Assembly (NCBI GenBank): GCA_002070185.1
Contig: MWCT01000001.1
Location: 455,110-519,109 of the forward strand
Reading direction: 5' to 3'
Length of the DNA stretch: 64,000 nt
Source of the DNA: a candidate division BRC1 bacterium ADurb.Bin183
GTDB lineage: Bacteria > Sumerlaeota > Sumerlaeia > MWCT01
Each line of letters opens with the position of its first letter. Within the stretch, counting starts at the first letter, position 1. This document shows positions 27,099-36,673 of this stretch, piece after piece. A program made the translations under genes and the position numbers. Under the pieces are notes generated by a model, which did no database searches, was not told where the DNA came from, and worked only from the letters and a program-made list of their open reading frames with translations.

Positions 27099-29126
27099 GA
27101 GCCGTTCTGCCAGCGCTTCATCATCTGTGAGAATTATGATTCCCGTCAGATTGATGTCGGCGACGGCGAACGCCGCTTCGCCGTCTTTCAATTCCAGCGG
27201 AACGCTTTCAAAAGATGCTTCCTTCATGCGGAAGCCTTTGATATTTTTCATCCATGGTGGGATTTGAAAAGCCATGGGCGCTTGAGGAATCGGGGCGAAA
27301 TTTGTTCCCTCCTTATCTGAGGCGTGGTTGCGGTTGATGAGGATGATAATCGCGGTGTGTGTCCCGCAAAAAAGCGTCCGCGCCATTAGCCACGGCGGTC
27401 TGGCGGAGGCAAAGGGGTCGCGTTTTGCGCCGCCCCACTCAGCCGGATGCGAAAGCGCAAGGAGCGGTTCCAACGCGCGCGCCTCGGCGTTTAGAATTTT
27501 GAGTTCCTTCATCATTGCCTTTGCACCCGGCTCATCCGAGCCGCAACCCTTGCATTCGCCGTAAGGGGTGAACCACCAGTAAGAAATCCCTTTTGCGCCG
27601 GCGGCAAGCGCGAAATAAAATTCCAGCCGTTTTTCTTCCGGCGTGCCATAGCGGAAACGGCGGTTTCCCTCTATGCGGCAGACGGAATTCAAAATTAAGT
27701 GGAGCGGATTAGGCTCGCAGGCGTGGCGGGCGACATCGCTTGACGCATACAGGCAATAAGGCGAAAAAAAACGGCTCATCGCGCCGGGTCTTTTCCAATA
27801 TGCATGAACCAGATGCTCCTGATAATATGGGTCTATGGAAAGAATATCCGGCAGCGCGCCATACATGAACCAATTCTGCGGTTTGTATGTTTCATCCAGA
27901 TTAAGCAACGTAAGCGTGCGCTTATCAGCCGCTGTCCATTTGCGTTGCACATTCACGAGCCCTTGCGCGTAACTGCCCAGACGCCGATTGTCCGGCAGAT
28001 TATCAACAGAGTATTCATGGGCATCCGGTTCATCGAGCAAAAACCGCGCATACAAAATCGGACTGCGCATATCATCACGGTTCGGGTCTCGCGCAAGAAA
28101 TCGCAGGCTCATCTCGCGCAGAACATCCATTCCTTCCGCCCGCTCCAAAAGGCTTGAATGCGGACCCGCCATTCCCATGTGTGTATTGAATAAATGCTCG
28201 CGGAATGCGGCGCATGTTTCGCGCAGCTGCTCCGCGGGGTTGAGCTCGCCATGCGTCCGATACCCCCACATCCCCAGCGCAAAAAAATCATCCCGCGCGC
28301 GGATGACCGCCGCCGCCCGCCGTCCAAGCGCGTCCCCGACCTCAATATGATGGAACGAGCCGTGCTCCCATGAATTTTCAAGAGGGATTTCAATAGGCAG
28401 GAACCCCGCGCAACTGGCGAGCGTCCCAGTGCAGGCGGCTTCAGCTCTATTGCCGTCTATGCGGATTTGGCTCAAATTAAAATCCGCGCCTGAGCGCTCC
28501 CGCACATAAAGATAAATGCGGTTTATATCATGATTAAAAGAGATGGAGGCGATGGATAGCGATGTTGATTTTGCGGGGACAAGCAATTCCTGCGAAGTCT
28601 TTTTGCCGCTTTCGAGCCGCACGGAAAGAGTTTGGGCAAATGGCATTGCGCGAAAACGAATAACCGCTTCTCCAAACGCCCCCGCCGGAACCGGATTCGG
28701 GCGCGCGCGAAACCAGACTGGCTCGCCGAGTTTATCCAACTGCGCGGCAACTTCCGGCGCCGTGATGGCGGGCTCGTTCAGGTGATAATTGGCGGCGTTT
28801 GACCACGAATGCGGCTTGTGTATCGGCAGGATATGCTCCGCAAGATTAATGCCGTCCAGAAGGATACCGTCAATTTGAACGGGTTGGCTGCCCTCATTGC
28901 GAAAAAAAAGCCGCAGCGTCGCCCCAAGGGAAACAATATCTTTATAAGTTTTATCCAGACTCCCGAACCTCAAATCATACCCATCAATAATCCAAGGGAG
29001 CAATTCGGGGAATTCCCCATCCGGCGCAAACTCCGCCGACTCCCAGCGAACACCCATCGCCTCCGCCCATGCCCCCATCGAAAAAAATGCAAAAACAGCT
29101 ATCAGGAGATAAAAAAAATATTTCAT
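27063..29126 (-). CDS. Secreted glycosidase-like protein of unknown family
   Basis: 687 residues with a signal peptide (MKYFFYLLIAVFAFFSMGAWA). The first 250 residues are beta-rich with alternating strands; from about 270 a TIM-barrel-like region follows with FALGMWGYRT, ARFLLDEPDAHEY, DILSIDPYY and KGISYWWFTPYGE. The acidic residues at the ends of these strands are typical of clan GH-A-like folds, but I do not recognise the family. Its 3' end overlaps the converging hydrolase gene by 36 bases. It is separated from thiH by about 100 bases on the same strand. Confidence 0.6.
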   Translation of the reverse strand: MKYFFYLLIAVFAFFSMGAWAEAMGVRWESAEFAPDGEFPELLPWIIDGYDLRFGSLDKTYKDIVSLGATLRLFFRNEGSQPVQIDGILLDGINLAEHILPIHKPHSWSNAANYHLNEPAITAPEVAAQLDKLGEPVWFRARPNPVPAGAFGEAVIRFRAMPFAQTLSVRLESGKKTSQELLVPAKSTSLSIASISFNHDINRIYLYVRERSGADFNLSQIRIDGNRAEAACTGTLASCAGFLPIEIPLENSWEHGSFHHIEVGDALGRRAAAVIRARDDFFALGMWGYRTHGELNPAEQLRETCAAFREHLFNTHMGMAGPHSSLLERAEGMDVLREMSLRFLARDPNRDDMRSPILYARFLLDEPDAHEYSVDNLPDNRRLGSYAQGLVNVQRKWTAADKRTLTLLNLDETYKPQNWFMYGALPDILSIDPYYQEHLVHAYWKRPGAMSRFFSPYCLYASSDVARHACEPNPLHLILNSVCRIEGNRRFRYGTPEEKRLEFYFALAAGAKGISYWWFTPYGECKGCGSDEPGAKAMMKELKILNAEARALEPLLALSHPAEWGGAKRDPFASARPPWLMARTLFCGTHTAIIILINRNHASDKEGTNFAPIPQAPMAFQIPPWMKNIKGFRMKEASFESVPLELKDGEAAFAVADINLTGIIILTDDEALAERLLKSGRQAGQAQ

Positions 29127-29223
29127 TGTGGTATTCTCCTTTCAAAAGCCTTTTCACAATTGCCAAAGACGAATGGTGCTGGTGTGTAAATCATGATTGA
29201 GCCATGGATGGATTAATCCGAAA

Positions 29224-30339
29224 TTATCGGATGAAGGCGCGGTCAAAGTCTTTGAAGACAGGTTCGAATCCCTTTGATGCAATAGCGCGGGCAACCTCGG
29301 CAGGCGTGCGCGAATCTTCAACTTCGAACTGTCCGCCGCTTTCGGGCGAGGCGCCATAGCCGCCCGGATTGGTGCGGCTGCCTGCGCTCATCCTTGTGAT
29401 GCCCAGTCCGATTAAATTATCGCGGAGCGCGGCGCTCTCTCGCGTGGACATGACCAGCTCCGCATCGGGTAAAATCAACCTCATGGCGCATATCATCTGG
29501 ACAAAATCGGCGTCGCTGATTGGATAATCCGGCGTGTAATGTCCAGCCGCCTCGCGGATTCTGGGAAAGCTCGCGGCAATACGGCTCTGCCAAAACCGCC
29601 TCATCAGATAGCGGGAATGGAGCGCAAGTATAAACGCATCCAGACGCCAATTCGTAAGCCCTAAAAGCGCTCCCACGCCCAGTGAGCGGAAACCCGCCTC
29701 GCCGCCTTTTTCAATCGCCGCCAGCCTCCGCCGAAAATCCCGTTTGGGTCCGGGAGGATGAACCTCAAGGTAGCGGACTTGATTATAGGTTTCTTGATAA
29801 AGCGCAATCCCATCCACGCCCGCTTCCGCAAGCCGTTGATATTCCTCTTTTTCCATCGGATAAAGTTCGATGGATATAGAGGCGAATTTTCCCGAAAGCC
29901 CGCGCACAACTTCCAGCAGATAATCCATGGAGACATGGCGGGGCGATTCGCCGCTCACTAAAAGGATGTGGCGGAATCCCTGACGATGAAGAATGTCCCC
30001 TTCCGAGATTGCCCGCTTGGGGGTGAGCGTCATTCGCGGGATATCAAGGTCGCCCGCAAATCCGCAATAGCGGCAGCGGTTGGTGCATTCATTGGAAAGA
30101 TAAAGCGGCGCGTAGAGTTGAATCACCCGCCCAAATCGGCGCAGAGTCAGCGCGGCGCTGCGGCGCGCCATCTCCTCCAGCATCAGCCCCGCCGCCGGAG
30201 AAAAAAGAATCGGCAACTCATCATCGTCAACGAATCCTTTAAGCAATACCCGCTCCACATCGCAAACCCGGCACTCCTCGATTTGTCTCCGAATTTGTTC
30301 AGTGTTCAGCGATGTAAGGATGGAAAAAAAATCGCTCAT
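29224..30339 (-). CDS. thiH: 2-iminoacetate synthase ThiH
   Basis: 371 residues of the ThiH radical SAM family, which cleaves tyrosine to dehydroglycine and p-cresol for thiazole formation in thiamine synthesis. The cluster motif is CTNRCRYC (CxxxCxxC) after YAPLYLSNE, and SAGSRTNPGGYG lies near the C-terminus. Use of oxygen-independent ThiH instead of the oxidase ThiO fits an anaerobe. It is the last gene of the DUF1638-mnmA-thiF-thiS-thiG-thiH run and starts 7 bases after thiG. Confidence 0.95.
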   Translation of the reverse strand: MSDFFSILTSLNTEQIRRQIEECRVCDVERVLLKGFVDDDELPILFSPAAGLMLEEMARRSAALTLRRFGRVIQLYAPLYLSNECTNRCRYCGFAGDLDIPRMTLTPKRAISEGDILHRQGFRHILLVSGESPRHVSMDYLLEVVRGLSGKFASISIELYPMEKEEYQRLAEAGVDGIALYQETYNQVRYLEVHPPGPKRDFRRRLAAIEKGGEAGFRSLGVGALLGLTNWRLDAFILALHSRYLMRRFWQSRIAASFPRIREAAGHYTPDYPISDADFVQMICAMRLILPDAELVMSTRESAALRDNLIGLGITRMSAGSRTNPGGYGASPESGGQFEVEDSRTPAEVARAIASKGFEPVFKDFDRAFIR

Positions 30340-30346
30340 GCTCTGA

Positions 30347-31123
30347 TTATCTCAAAAATCCGGTCAATGGGCTTGATGGGCGAGCGAAGACGGTTGCCCC
30401 CGCCGGGTCTGCAAGCCGCGCCTTTTCCGCCGCCTCTATCGCCAGCTTAAACGCCTCCGCCATGGCTACCGGATTGCCCGCAATGGCGATTGCTGTATTG
30501 ACCAAAACGGCGTCCGCGCCCATTTCAATCGCCTCCGCCGCATGCGAGGGCATCCCCAATCCTGCGTCCACCACAACAGGAACGCGGCTCTGTTCGATGA
30601 TAATGGCAATCTGGTCCCGCGTCATGAGCCCGCGGTTGGAACCGATGGGCGAAGCCAGCGGCATGACAGTGGCGCAGCCCGCCTCTTCCAGCCTTTTTGC
30701 CAGAATCGGATCGGCGTTGATGTATGGGAGCACGATGAAACCCAGCCCCAAAAGCGTTTCCGCCGCCTTAAGAGTTTCCACACCATCGGGCAGAAGATAA
30801 TTCGGGTCGGGCGTTACTTCGAGTTTTATCCAATTTGTGTTGCATGCCGCTCGCGAGAGCTTGGCAAGCCGCACCGCCTCATCGGCGTTCCGCGCGCCCG
30901 AGGTGTTGGGGAGCAGGCGGTATTTGGAAAAATCCAGCGCAGAAAGCGTGGAGTCTTCCGGATTGTTCACATCAACCCGCCGGAGCGCCACGGTGACCAT
31001 CTCCGAGCCGGAAGCCTCGATTGCCTCCGCCATTACCTGCGGCGAGGGAAATTTTCCAGTTCCCACAAAAAGGCGCGAATGGAATTCCGCACCCGCAATA
31101 ATAAGCTTCTCAAGTTTTTTCAT
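30347..31123 (-). CDS. thiG: Thiazole synthase ThiG
   Basis: 258 residues of ThiG, which joins deoxyxylulose phosphate, dehydroglycine and sulfur from ThiS thiocarboxylate into the thiamine thiazole. Signatures are [25 protein letters not shown], and [16 protein letters not shown], where the lysine forms the Schiff base. [29 protein letters not shown] (region near 190-220) is also typical. It lies between thiS and thiH with spacings of 15 and 7 bases. Confidence 0.97.
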   Translation of the reverse strand: MKKLEKLIIAGAEFHSRLFVGTGKFPSPQVMAEAIEASGSEMVTVALRRVDVNNPEDSTLSALDFSKYRLLPNTSGARNADEAVRLAKLSRAACNTNWIKLEVTPDPNYLLPDGVETLKAAETLLGLGFIVLPYINADPILAKRLEEAGCATVMPLASPIGSNRGLMTRDQIAIIIEQSRVPVVVDAGLGMPSHAAEAIEMGADAVLVNTAIAIAGNPVAMAEAFKLAIEAAEKARLADPAGATVFARPSSPLTGFLR

Positions 31124-31138
31124 GTTGACCGCGCCTTT

Positions 31139-31342
31139 TCATCCGCCGCCGACGATTCTGATGATTTCAATCACGTCCCCCGCCCGAGCCATTCGCTCAT
31201 CCAGCTGGTTTGCGGGGACGATTTCAAAATTCTGTTCAATCAAAAGATTCTCTGTTTTTAAGTTCAGCGATTGAATGAGTTCCCGAAGGGTTTTTTCCCC
31301 TTCCCAATTCCGCCGCTCTCCGTTGATTGTTATCGTTGCCAT
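31139..31342 (-). CDS. thiS: Sulfur carrier protein ThiS
   Basis: 67 residues with a beta-grasp fold pattern (MATITINGE, LRELIQSL, VIEIIRIVGGG). The C-terminal Gly-Gly is adenylated by ThiF and converted to a thiocarboxylate that donates sulfur to ThiG. Here three glycines end the chain, as in many ThiS proteins. It is placed between thiF and thiG. Confidence 0.93.
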   Translation of the reverse strand: MATITINGERRNWEGEKTLRELIQSLNLKTENLLIEQNFEIVPANQLDERMARAGDVIEIIRIVGGG

Positions 31343-31363
31343 AAAAAAACAGCCTCAAAAAAA

Positions 31364-32137
31364 TTAATCATCAAGATATTCAAACTCTTTTTTCATGCAG
31401 CATGGACAATCGGGACGCAAGACTTTTCCTGTAAGTAAAATCCGCTGAATCCCGCCCATCCAAAAGTTAATTTTTATCAAATAATTTTCCGCCGGCGCCG
31501 AGCCGGAAAGTATTTTGAGCGCTTCCATTGTCTGCAACGAGGCGATCGCGGAGACAACCGGTCCAAATATACCCGCGCTGCGGCAGCTGTTCTCTCCGCA
31601 CGCGGCGGACGGCGCATCCATGATGCAGCGAAGGCATGGGTTGCCTCCAGCGCGGAACACCGCCGTCTGCCCCTCTGCGCCGATTGCTCCGCCAAATATC
31701 CACGGCTTTTTGTTTTTTACCGCATAATCATTGATTAAAAACCGAGACGGGAAATTATCCGTTCCATCCATTATCAAATCAACATCATGCGCCAGATTGT
31801 GGATGTTGAATTTGTCCACCCGTTGACGCGCCGTCTCGATTGCGACCTCATGGTTGATTTCGCCCAGATGTATTTTTAACTGCTCAACTTTAGGGAGATT
31901 TTGCATCGCATCCGATTCATTATAAAGCGCCTGACGCTGAATATTGGTCAGGTCAATATTATCATCATCCGCAATGCGCATAAATCCCAGCCCCGCGCGG
32001 GCAAGGAGTTCAGCCTGCCGCGAGCCGAGCCCTCCCGCGCCTACGATTAAAACCCTGCTGTTTTGAAGACGGGTTTGCCCCTTTGCGCCCCATTCAGGAA
32101 AAACAATCTGCCGCGCATATCGGCTCATATCATACAT
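31364..32137 (-). CDS. thiF: ThiS adenylyltransferase ThiF
   Basis: 257 residues of the E1-like MoeB/ThiF family. The nucleotide-binding loop is VLIVGAGGLGSRQAE, the adenylation region contains DLTNIQRQALY, and DGTDNFPSRFLIND is the conserved acidic segment. Zinc cysteines are CLRC and CPCC. I place the start at the ATG at 32137, which overlaps the mnmA stop by one base (TGATG) and has AAGGA upstream; an in-frame TTG lies 12 bases earlier. It activates the ThiS C-terminus. MoeB is excluded mainly by the thi neighbours. Confidence 0.93.
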   Translation of the reverse strand: MYDMSRYARQIVFPEWGAKGQTRLQNSRVLIVGAGGLGSRQAELLARAGLGFMRIADDDNIDLTNIQRQALYNESDAMQNLPKVEQLKIHLGEINHEVAIETARQRVDKFNIHNLAHDVDLIMDGTDNFPSRFLINDYAVKNKKPWIFGGAIGAEGQTAVFRAGGNPCLRCIMDAPSAACGENSCRSAGIFGPVVSAIASLQTMEALKILSGSAPAENYLIKINFWMGGIQRILLTGKVLRPDCPCCMKKEFEYLDD

Positions 32138-33237
32138 CAGATTTTCCAATCCTTCCGAGGCGGATTTTCAATCCAGCCCCCGCCGATGAGTGTATCGCCA
32201 TCATAGACGACCGCCGCCTGCCCCGGCGCGACCGCTTCCACCGGCTCAAAAAAATCCGCCTCAAACCGCTGCCGCCCTAAAAGCCGCACAATGCTTTTCG
32301 CGCCCCGATGGTTTGAGCGAATCTGCACAGTTGCCTCAAATTTTTCGGGGATATTCGGACGATGCCAATTCGCTTTATCCGCCCGCAGATAGCGGCAAAT
32401 CAAATCCTTTTTTTCTCCCAAGACGACGGTGGAAGTCGCCGCGTCAATGTGGATGACATATAAAGGCTTGCCCGCCGAAACGCCCAGCCGACGCCTTTGC
32501 CCTATCGTAAAATTAACAATGCCTTCATGTTTGCCCAGCACAGCGCCATCCTGCGCAATCATCATCCCCGGTCGAAAGGCTTCCGGGACCCTTGCCCGTA
32601 TGATAGAGGCATAATCCCCCTCCGGCGCAAAACAAATCTCCTGACTATCCGGCTTGTCGTGAACCTTCAGACCCATACGCCGCGCTGTCTCCCGAACCGC
32701 CTCTTTATCCTCCATATCTCCGAGGGGAAGCATAATATGCCGCAGACGCTCCATCCCGATTCCGAAAAGGTTGTATGACTGGTCTTTTTTGCGGTTGCGG
32801 GCGCGGGCAATGGCGGCAATGCCGTCCTTTTCGATAATCCGCGCATAATGCCCTGTGGCAATATAATCAATCTTCATACTATCCGCCAGATGAAACATCT
32901 GCCCGAATTTGATATAGGCGTTGCAATGCACGCAGGGGTTGGGCGTTCGCCCACGGGCGTATTCCGCCGCAAAATAATCTATAATTTTATTAAAAAATGC
33001 GGAGGTGGGAAATATTATCAGTTCAATCCCCAGTGCCTGCGCCACGCGGCGGGCATCCTCGGCGTCCGCAGGAGAGCAACAAGAACGCGCCCCGGCGCTC
33101 TCCGGGGCCTGTTTTTGCTGGCACATAAAAATGCCTGTGACCTCGAAACCTTGTTCCAAAAGTAGCGCCGCCGCCACAGACGAATCCACTCCTCCGCTCA
33201 TAGCGGCAAGGACTTTAATTTTTTTCGCGCCGGTCAT
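32137..33237 (-). CDS. mnmA: tRNA 2-thiouridylase MnmA
   Basis: 366 residues. The PP-loop AMSGGVDSSVAA binds ATP. Catalytic cysteines are in NPCVHCN (about 107) and DSQEICF (about 200). The C-terminal beta barrel contains IGQRRRLGVS and a VEAVAPGQAAV strand. MnmA makes s2U34 in tRNAs for Lys, Glu and Gln. Its position directly ahead of thiF links two sulfur-transfer routes in one operon. It overlaps the upstream DUF1638 gene by 4 bases and thiF by 1 base. Confidence 0.97.
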   Translation of the reverse strand: MTGAKKIKVLAAMSGGVDSSVAAALLLEQGFEVTGIFMCQQKQAPESAGARSCCSPADAEDARRVAQALGIELIIFPTSAFFNKIIDYFAAEYARGRTPNPCVHCNAYIKFGQMFHLADSMKIDYIATGHYARIIEKDGIAAIARARNRKKDQSYNLFGIGMERLRHIMLPLGDMEDKEAVRETARRMGLKVHDKPDSQEICFAPEGDYASIIRARVPEAFRPGMMIAQDGAVLGKHEGIVNFTIGQRRRLGVSAGKPLYVIHIDAATSTVVLGEKKDLICRYLRADKANWHRPNIPEKFEATVQIRSNHRGAKSIVRLLGRQRFEADFFEPVEAVAPGQAAVVYDGDTLIGGGWIENPPRKDWKI

Positions 33238-33944
33238 TCTGCCCTCAAAACACTTTTATCATGCGAGGCGAAAATAGTTTTGCCGGGCTGCACAATCAAA
33301 AAATTCTCCTCGTCCCAGTTGCTTTCCAAAAAGTCTGCCATCAAACGGGGATTTCCCGCAAGGCAATCCATATCCCACCCCAGCCACTCGGCGCATTGGC
33401 GGGTATATTCCTGACATGCGGGCGAATCGCCCATGCCCCAATCCACATAAACCGCGCGCCGGTATTGTTTGACCCAGCTCTGCTCCGATTCCATCAGATA
33501 TTCAGCCGCCTCTTCGCCGTATTTTTCGCGGTAAGAATTGTATATTTTTTCGTAGCGTTCTTTGCCGGGCATGAGGGTGGTTTCTATCCACCCGGGACTA
33601 AACCAGTAAGTTCCCGGATAGGCGTCAAAATATTCCTGATACCGCTCTTTTGAGCCGAGAAGAAATGTTATGCAATCGTGCCCGCGCATTAGAACCAGCG
33701 GTTTTGAACGCGCCCGAACGCCTTCAATGCCTTTGCCGCAGAGACCGTAGCCGATGAGGATGGCGTCATATTCCCCCTTGTCGGCGGCATCAATAGCCGT
33801 TTGAACCTCCTGCCGCAGAATATCCGGTGTATTGTGCAGCCCCTGTTTCAAAAAATGGGGAAGAAATGTGTGCCTTGACCGTGCGGCAAGAAAGGATATT
33901 TCCCTCCACAAAACATGGCAGCTAATGATATAAAATTTTGACAT
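33234..33944 (-). CDS. DUF1638 protein
   Basis: 236 residues without membrane segments. The DUF1638 family pattern is clear: FYIISCHVLWREI at the start, YGLCGKGIEG, RGHDCITFLLGSKERYQEYF, and GTYWFSPGWIE. Cysteines and histidines in these motifs suggest a metal site. The family is found mostly in anaerobic bacteria and methanogens and has no agreed function. I chose the ATG at 33944 over a TTG at 33962 because the homology starts just after it. It heads the mnmA-thi operon, and its stop overlaps mnmA by 4 bases, so a link to sulfur or methyl-donor metabolism is possible. Confidence 0.85.
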   Translation of the reverse strand: MSKFYIISCHVLWREISFLAARSRHTFLPHFLKQGLHNTPDILRQEVQTAIDAADKGEYDAILIGYGLCGKGIEGVRARSKPLVLMRGHDCITFLLGSKERYQEYFDAYPGTYWFSPGWIETTLMPGKERYEKIYNSYREKYGEEAAEYLMESEQSWVKQYRRAVYVDWGMGDSPACQEYTRQCAEWLGWDMDCLAGNPRLMADFLESNWDEENFLIVQPGKTIFASHDKSVLRAE

Positions 33945-34026
33945 GCGCTCAAATTTCTCCAAATTTTATGAAAATAATTCCTGCTCATTTTCTGCAATGT
34001 TGTCCACTTTTTAATATAAATTTCCC

Positions 34027-34057
34027 TTGAATCATCCAAAACGCCCTGAATTATACT
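34027..34057 (+). promoter_or_regulatory. Putative promoter of secreted thioredoxin-like gene
   Basis: TTGAAT at 34027-34032 and TATACT at 34052-34057 with a long 19-base spacer; TTATAC at 34051 gives 18. It lies about 45 bases before the ATG at 34100. Confidence 0.35.
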
Positions 34058-34099
34058 CAATTGATAAATATACAAAATAAGCCGACAAAAGGAGATTTC

Positions 34100-35146
34100 A
34101 TGATTTCGGGAAGGGGGCATAATTATCTGATTATTACCCTGCTTCTTTTGGCGGTTTTTCCGGCAATCTCTTTTTGCGCCTTGACATGGAAGACTGATAT
34201 TCGGATGGCGCTTGATGAGGCAAGCCAGAAATCTCGCCCGGTGCTTGTGTACTTTTGCAACACCAAAATTGAGTTATGCCAGCAGATGGAAAAAGAAATC
34301 TTTTCCGATTCCCTTATTCAAAAAAATATGGAGCAGTATATTTGCCTACGCGTTGATGTGCAAGAAGATGATGCGGATAAATGGACGAAGAAATACTCCA
34401 TCTTTCAGGCGCCCACGTTGCTCATTATTCATTCAGATGGGCAACGCGTCGGTCAGGTCGGCGGGCGAAAAAACAAAGAACAGATTATGATTTTCTTTAA
34501 AACAAACGCCTCCATCCTGAGGCTGCCCTATTTTGACAGCCTGCCCGTTTCGGCTTCAACGCCGATGCCGCCGCTCCCGCCCTTGGTCATTCGCAGCGAT
34601 TCCGCCCCCGCCCCCACCCCCGCTGTAATCAACATTTATGATTTCGAAACAAACCGCTTGCGCAATCTGAATGCCGGCGGCGATAAGGGTTCTTTTTGCC
34701 GCGTGATTATTGCTGCCGGCGCTGCCAAAGTGGGGAAAAAGTGCCTGCAGATGGATTATATATGCAAAGGCTGGGGCGTTGTAATGACCTTCACGCCCTC
34801 TTTTCGGGATAAAGATTTTTGCGACATTTCCGGCGCCGCTTCGCTTCGAGTTTGGACAAAAGCCCCCAAAGGGCAAATGTTCAGTTTCAAGATTGACGAG
34901 GGCGGAACGGCGCAATCTCCTCAAAACGGTTCAGATGGCGAATGCTGGTACACCAGAAATTTTACCGGCTCCGGCGAATGGGTTGAAATCGTTTTGCGCC
35001 TTCCGCAGGATTTTAAACAGCACGCCGCCCTATGCGAAACAAAGGGCAATAAAAAACTCGACCTCGGCGCAATCTTTGGTTTCGGCGTCGGCATATCCGA
35101 GGGGCGCGGCACACTCTATCTGGACGATATTAGTATTGTTAAATGA
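34100..35146 (+). CDS. Secreted thioredoxin-like domain plus beta-sandwich domain
   Basis: 348 residues from the ATG at 34100, which has AAGGAGA upstream; a TTG at 34061 is less likely. A signal peptide (LIITLLLLAVFPAISFCA) leads to a thioredoxin-like domain at about 28-140 with PVLVYFCN, FSDSLIQKNM and APTLLII. The usual CxxC is replaced by NTKIELC, so a redox role is doubtful. A proline-rich linker (about 150-180) joins a C-terminal beta-sandwich, about 185-345, that resembles carbohydrate-binding or CBM11-like domains (GSGEWVEIVLRLPQDF, LYLDDISI). The gene at 35370 has the same parts in reverse order. Confidence 0.65.
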   Translation: MISGRGHNYLIITLLLLAVFPAISFCALTWKTDIRMALDEASQKSRPVLVYFCNTKIELCQQMEKEIFSDSLIQKNMEQYICLRVDVQEDDADKWTKKYSIFQAPTLLIIHSDGQRVGQVGGRKNKEQIMIFFKTNASILRLPYFDSLPVSASTPMPPLPPLVIRSDSAPAPTPAVINIYDFETNRLRNLNAGGDKGSFCRVIIAAGAAKVGKKCLQMDYICKGWGVVMTFTPSFRDKDFCDISGAASLRVWTKAPKGQMFSFKIDEGGTAQSPQNGSDGECWYTRNFTGSGEWVEIVLRLPQDFKQHAALCETKGNKKLDLGAIFGFGVGISEGRGTLYLDDISIVK

Positions 35147-35369
35147 ATCTGTTATGTACGCGCCAATCGCCATATTTAATTTTTGAGCGCGCCTGTTTGC
35201 CGCCTTGTGTATTCGGCATTGTTCGCAAAACGCAAACAGTTGCCCTTGACACAAATGTTCAAATTATATGACCATCCAATTCTAATATTATGCATGTTGG
35301 TTTTTTTGGGCAATTCTCTGAGTGAAACAAAAGGCAAAACTGAGCCAAAAAATTTTAAGAGGGAGTGTC

Positions 35370-36620
35370 ATGTTAAAAAAATCGAATGCGGTTTATATCG
35401 TAATATTGTGCCTTTGTTTGGTTTTGATTATTCAAATAGCACTGGCTCAACAATATGCGGACACCACATCCCGATACAACGTTTTTTATTGGGAGAATTT
35501 TGAAAAGGGCGTCTTTCCGCCCAATATGCAATACGAACACGGCTCCACCAAAGATAATACAGGCGTTTATTCTCTCACATCTCCAGATGCGCCGTCAGGT
35601 ATCTTGGATGGCGCCGCCATAACAGAATGCGGCAGGCATTGTCTGAGATTGCAAACCAATCCTAAACAATTGTTTTTAAGCGTGACAAACAATCAAAGCG
35701 TGCTGGAGCGACCCCTTCTTGGCGAAAAAGGCAAGGCGCTCTTTCAGGCGGATATCTATTATTCCCTCGAGGAGTCTATCCCTTCCAATGTTGCCGTCCT
35801 TGCAATTTCCGATGATAGCGGTAAAGATCATGCGGGCTGGCGCCTGTATCGTTTTGGCTTTTCCCCAAGAATAGGCAAATTATTTTTCTCTTCATTTAAC
35901 AGGTCGGAAACGCCGGATGTTTATGTGGTTGATGATATTAAAAATTTTAATCTCAAAATCCCAGGATGGCACAGATTTCAAATCATCTTTGAAGGACAGG
36001 AGAATATCATCTGCGCTGTTGATGGTCGCCCCACAAAATTTTCTCCCATCAAACATTCGGCATTCACCAAACTTCATGCGGGAGTTATCGTCTGCTCGCT
36101 TGAGAACAAAAGCGAAACCGGTTATGTGGACAACCTTTCCATCCAATGGACAAACGAAGAATCGCCCATCCCGCGATCGCCATGGTCAGAGCAAGCCGCC
36201 GTGGAAACAAATGAAGTGCTTCAGCTTCCCGGCGCCCCGCCCGCCTCAGCATCCGGTCTTAACTGGATAGCCGATCCTCAGGACGCCTGGGCGCAGACCA
36301 GCAACAACAAGCGTCCGCTCCTTTTCCTTCTGACCACAACCCAGCTGCCCATCTGCGAAAAACTTGACTCTATTTTTGATGCCAATCCCTCGGCGCAAGT
36401 CCTCCTCAGACAATTCAATCTCCTGCGCGTGGATGTGAATCAGCTGAGCGGAGGGAAACTGGCGGAAAAATTCAAAGTCTTCAAAATACCTTGCATGATT
36501 GTTCTTAATGAAAACGCGGCGGAACTTGTGAGGGTCAGCTGGACAAAAACCAGCACATGGGACGCGGTTGCCCCTCAACTTCAAACGGTTCTTGCCTCCT
36601 CCGGCATCGGCGCAAAATAA
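35370..36620 (+). CDS. Secreted beta-sandwich plus C-terminal thioredoxin-like domain
   Basis: 416 residues from the ATG at 35370, preceded by GAGGGAG; the frame is open 16 codons further up. After a signal peptide (VYIVILCLCLVLIIQIALA), residues about 30-260 form a LamG or concanavalin-like sandwich (WHRFQIIFEGQENIICAVDG, GYVDNLSIQW). Residues about 300-410 form a thioredoxin-like domain (RPLLFLLTTT, FNLLRVDVN, FKIPCMIVLN) again lacking CxxC. The preceding gene has these two parts in the opposite order, so the pair may act together outside the membrane. The substrate is unknown. Confidence 0.62.
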   Translation: MLKKSNAVYIVILCLCLVLIIQIALAQQYADTTSRYNVFYWENFEKGVFPPNMQYEHGSTKDNTGVYSLTSPDAPSGILDGAAITECGRHCLRLQTNPKQLFLSVTNNQSVLERPLLGEKGKALFQADIYYSLEESIPSNVAVLAISDDSGKDHAGWRLYRFGFSPRIGKLFFSSFNRSETPDVYVVDDIKNFNLKIPGWHRFQIIFEGQENIICAVDGRPTKFSPIKHSAFTKLHAGVIVCSLENKSETGYVDNLSIQWTNEESPIPRSPWSEQAAVETNEVLQLPGAPPASASGLNWIADPQDAWAQTSNNKRPLLFLLTTTQLPICEKLDSIFDANPSAQVLLRQFNLLRVDVNQLSGGKLAEKFKVFKIPCMIVLNENAAELVRVSWTKTSTWDAVAPQLQTVLASSGIGAK

Positions 36621-36673
36621 AAACATTATATTAAGATAGAATACCTACTTCAGGAGGAAAGTCTCTACACTCA

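Noticed and set aside
33945..34099. TPP riboswitch before the thi operon
   Set aside because: No CTGAGA or ACCTGA-type core elements appear upstream of the DUF1638 gene or anywhere in the operon.
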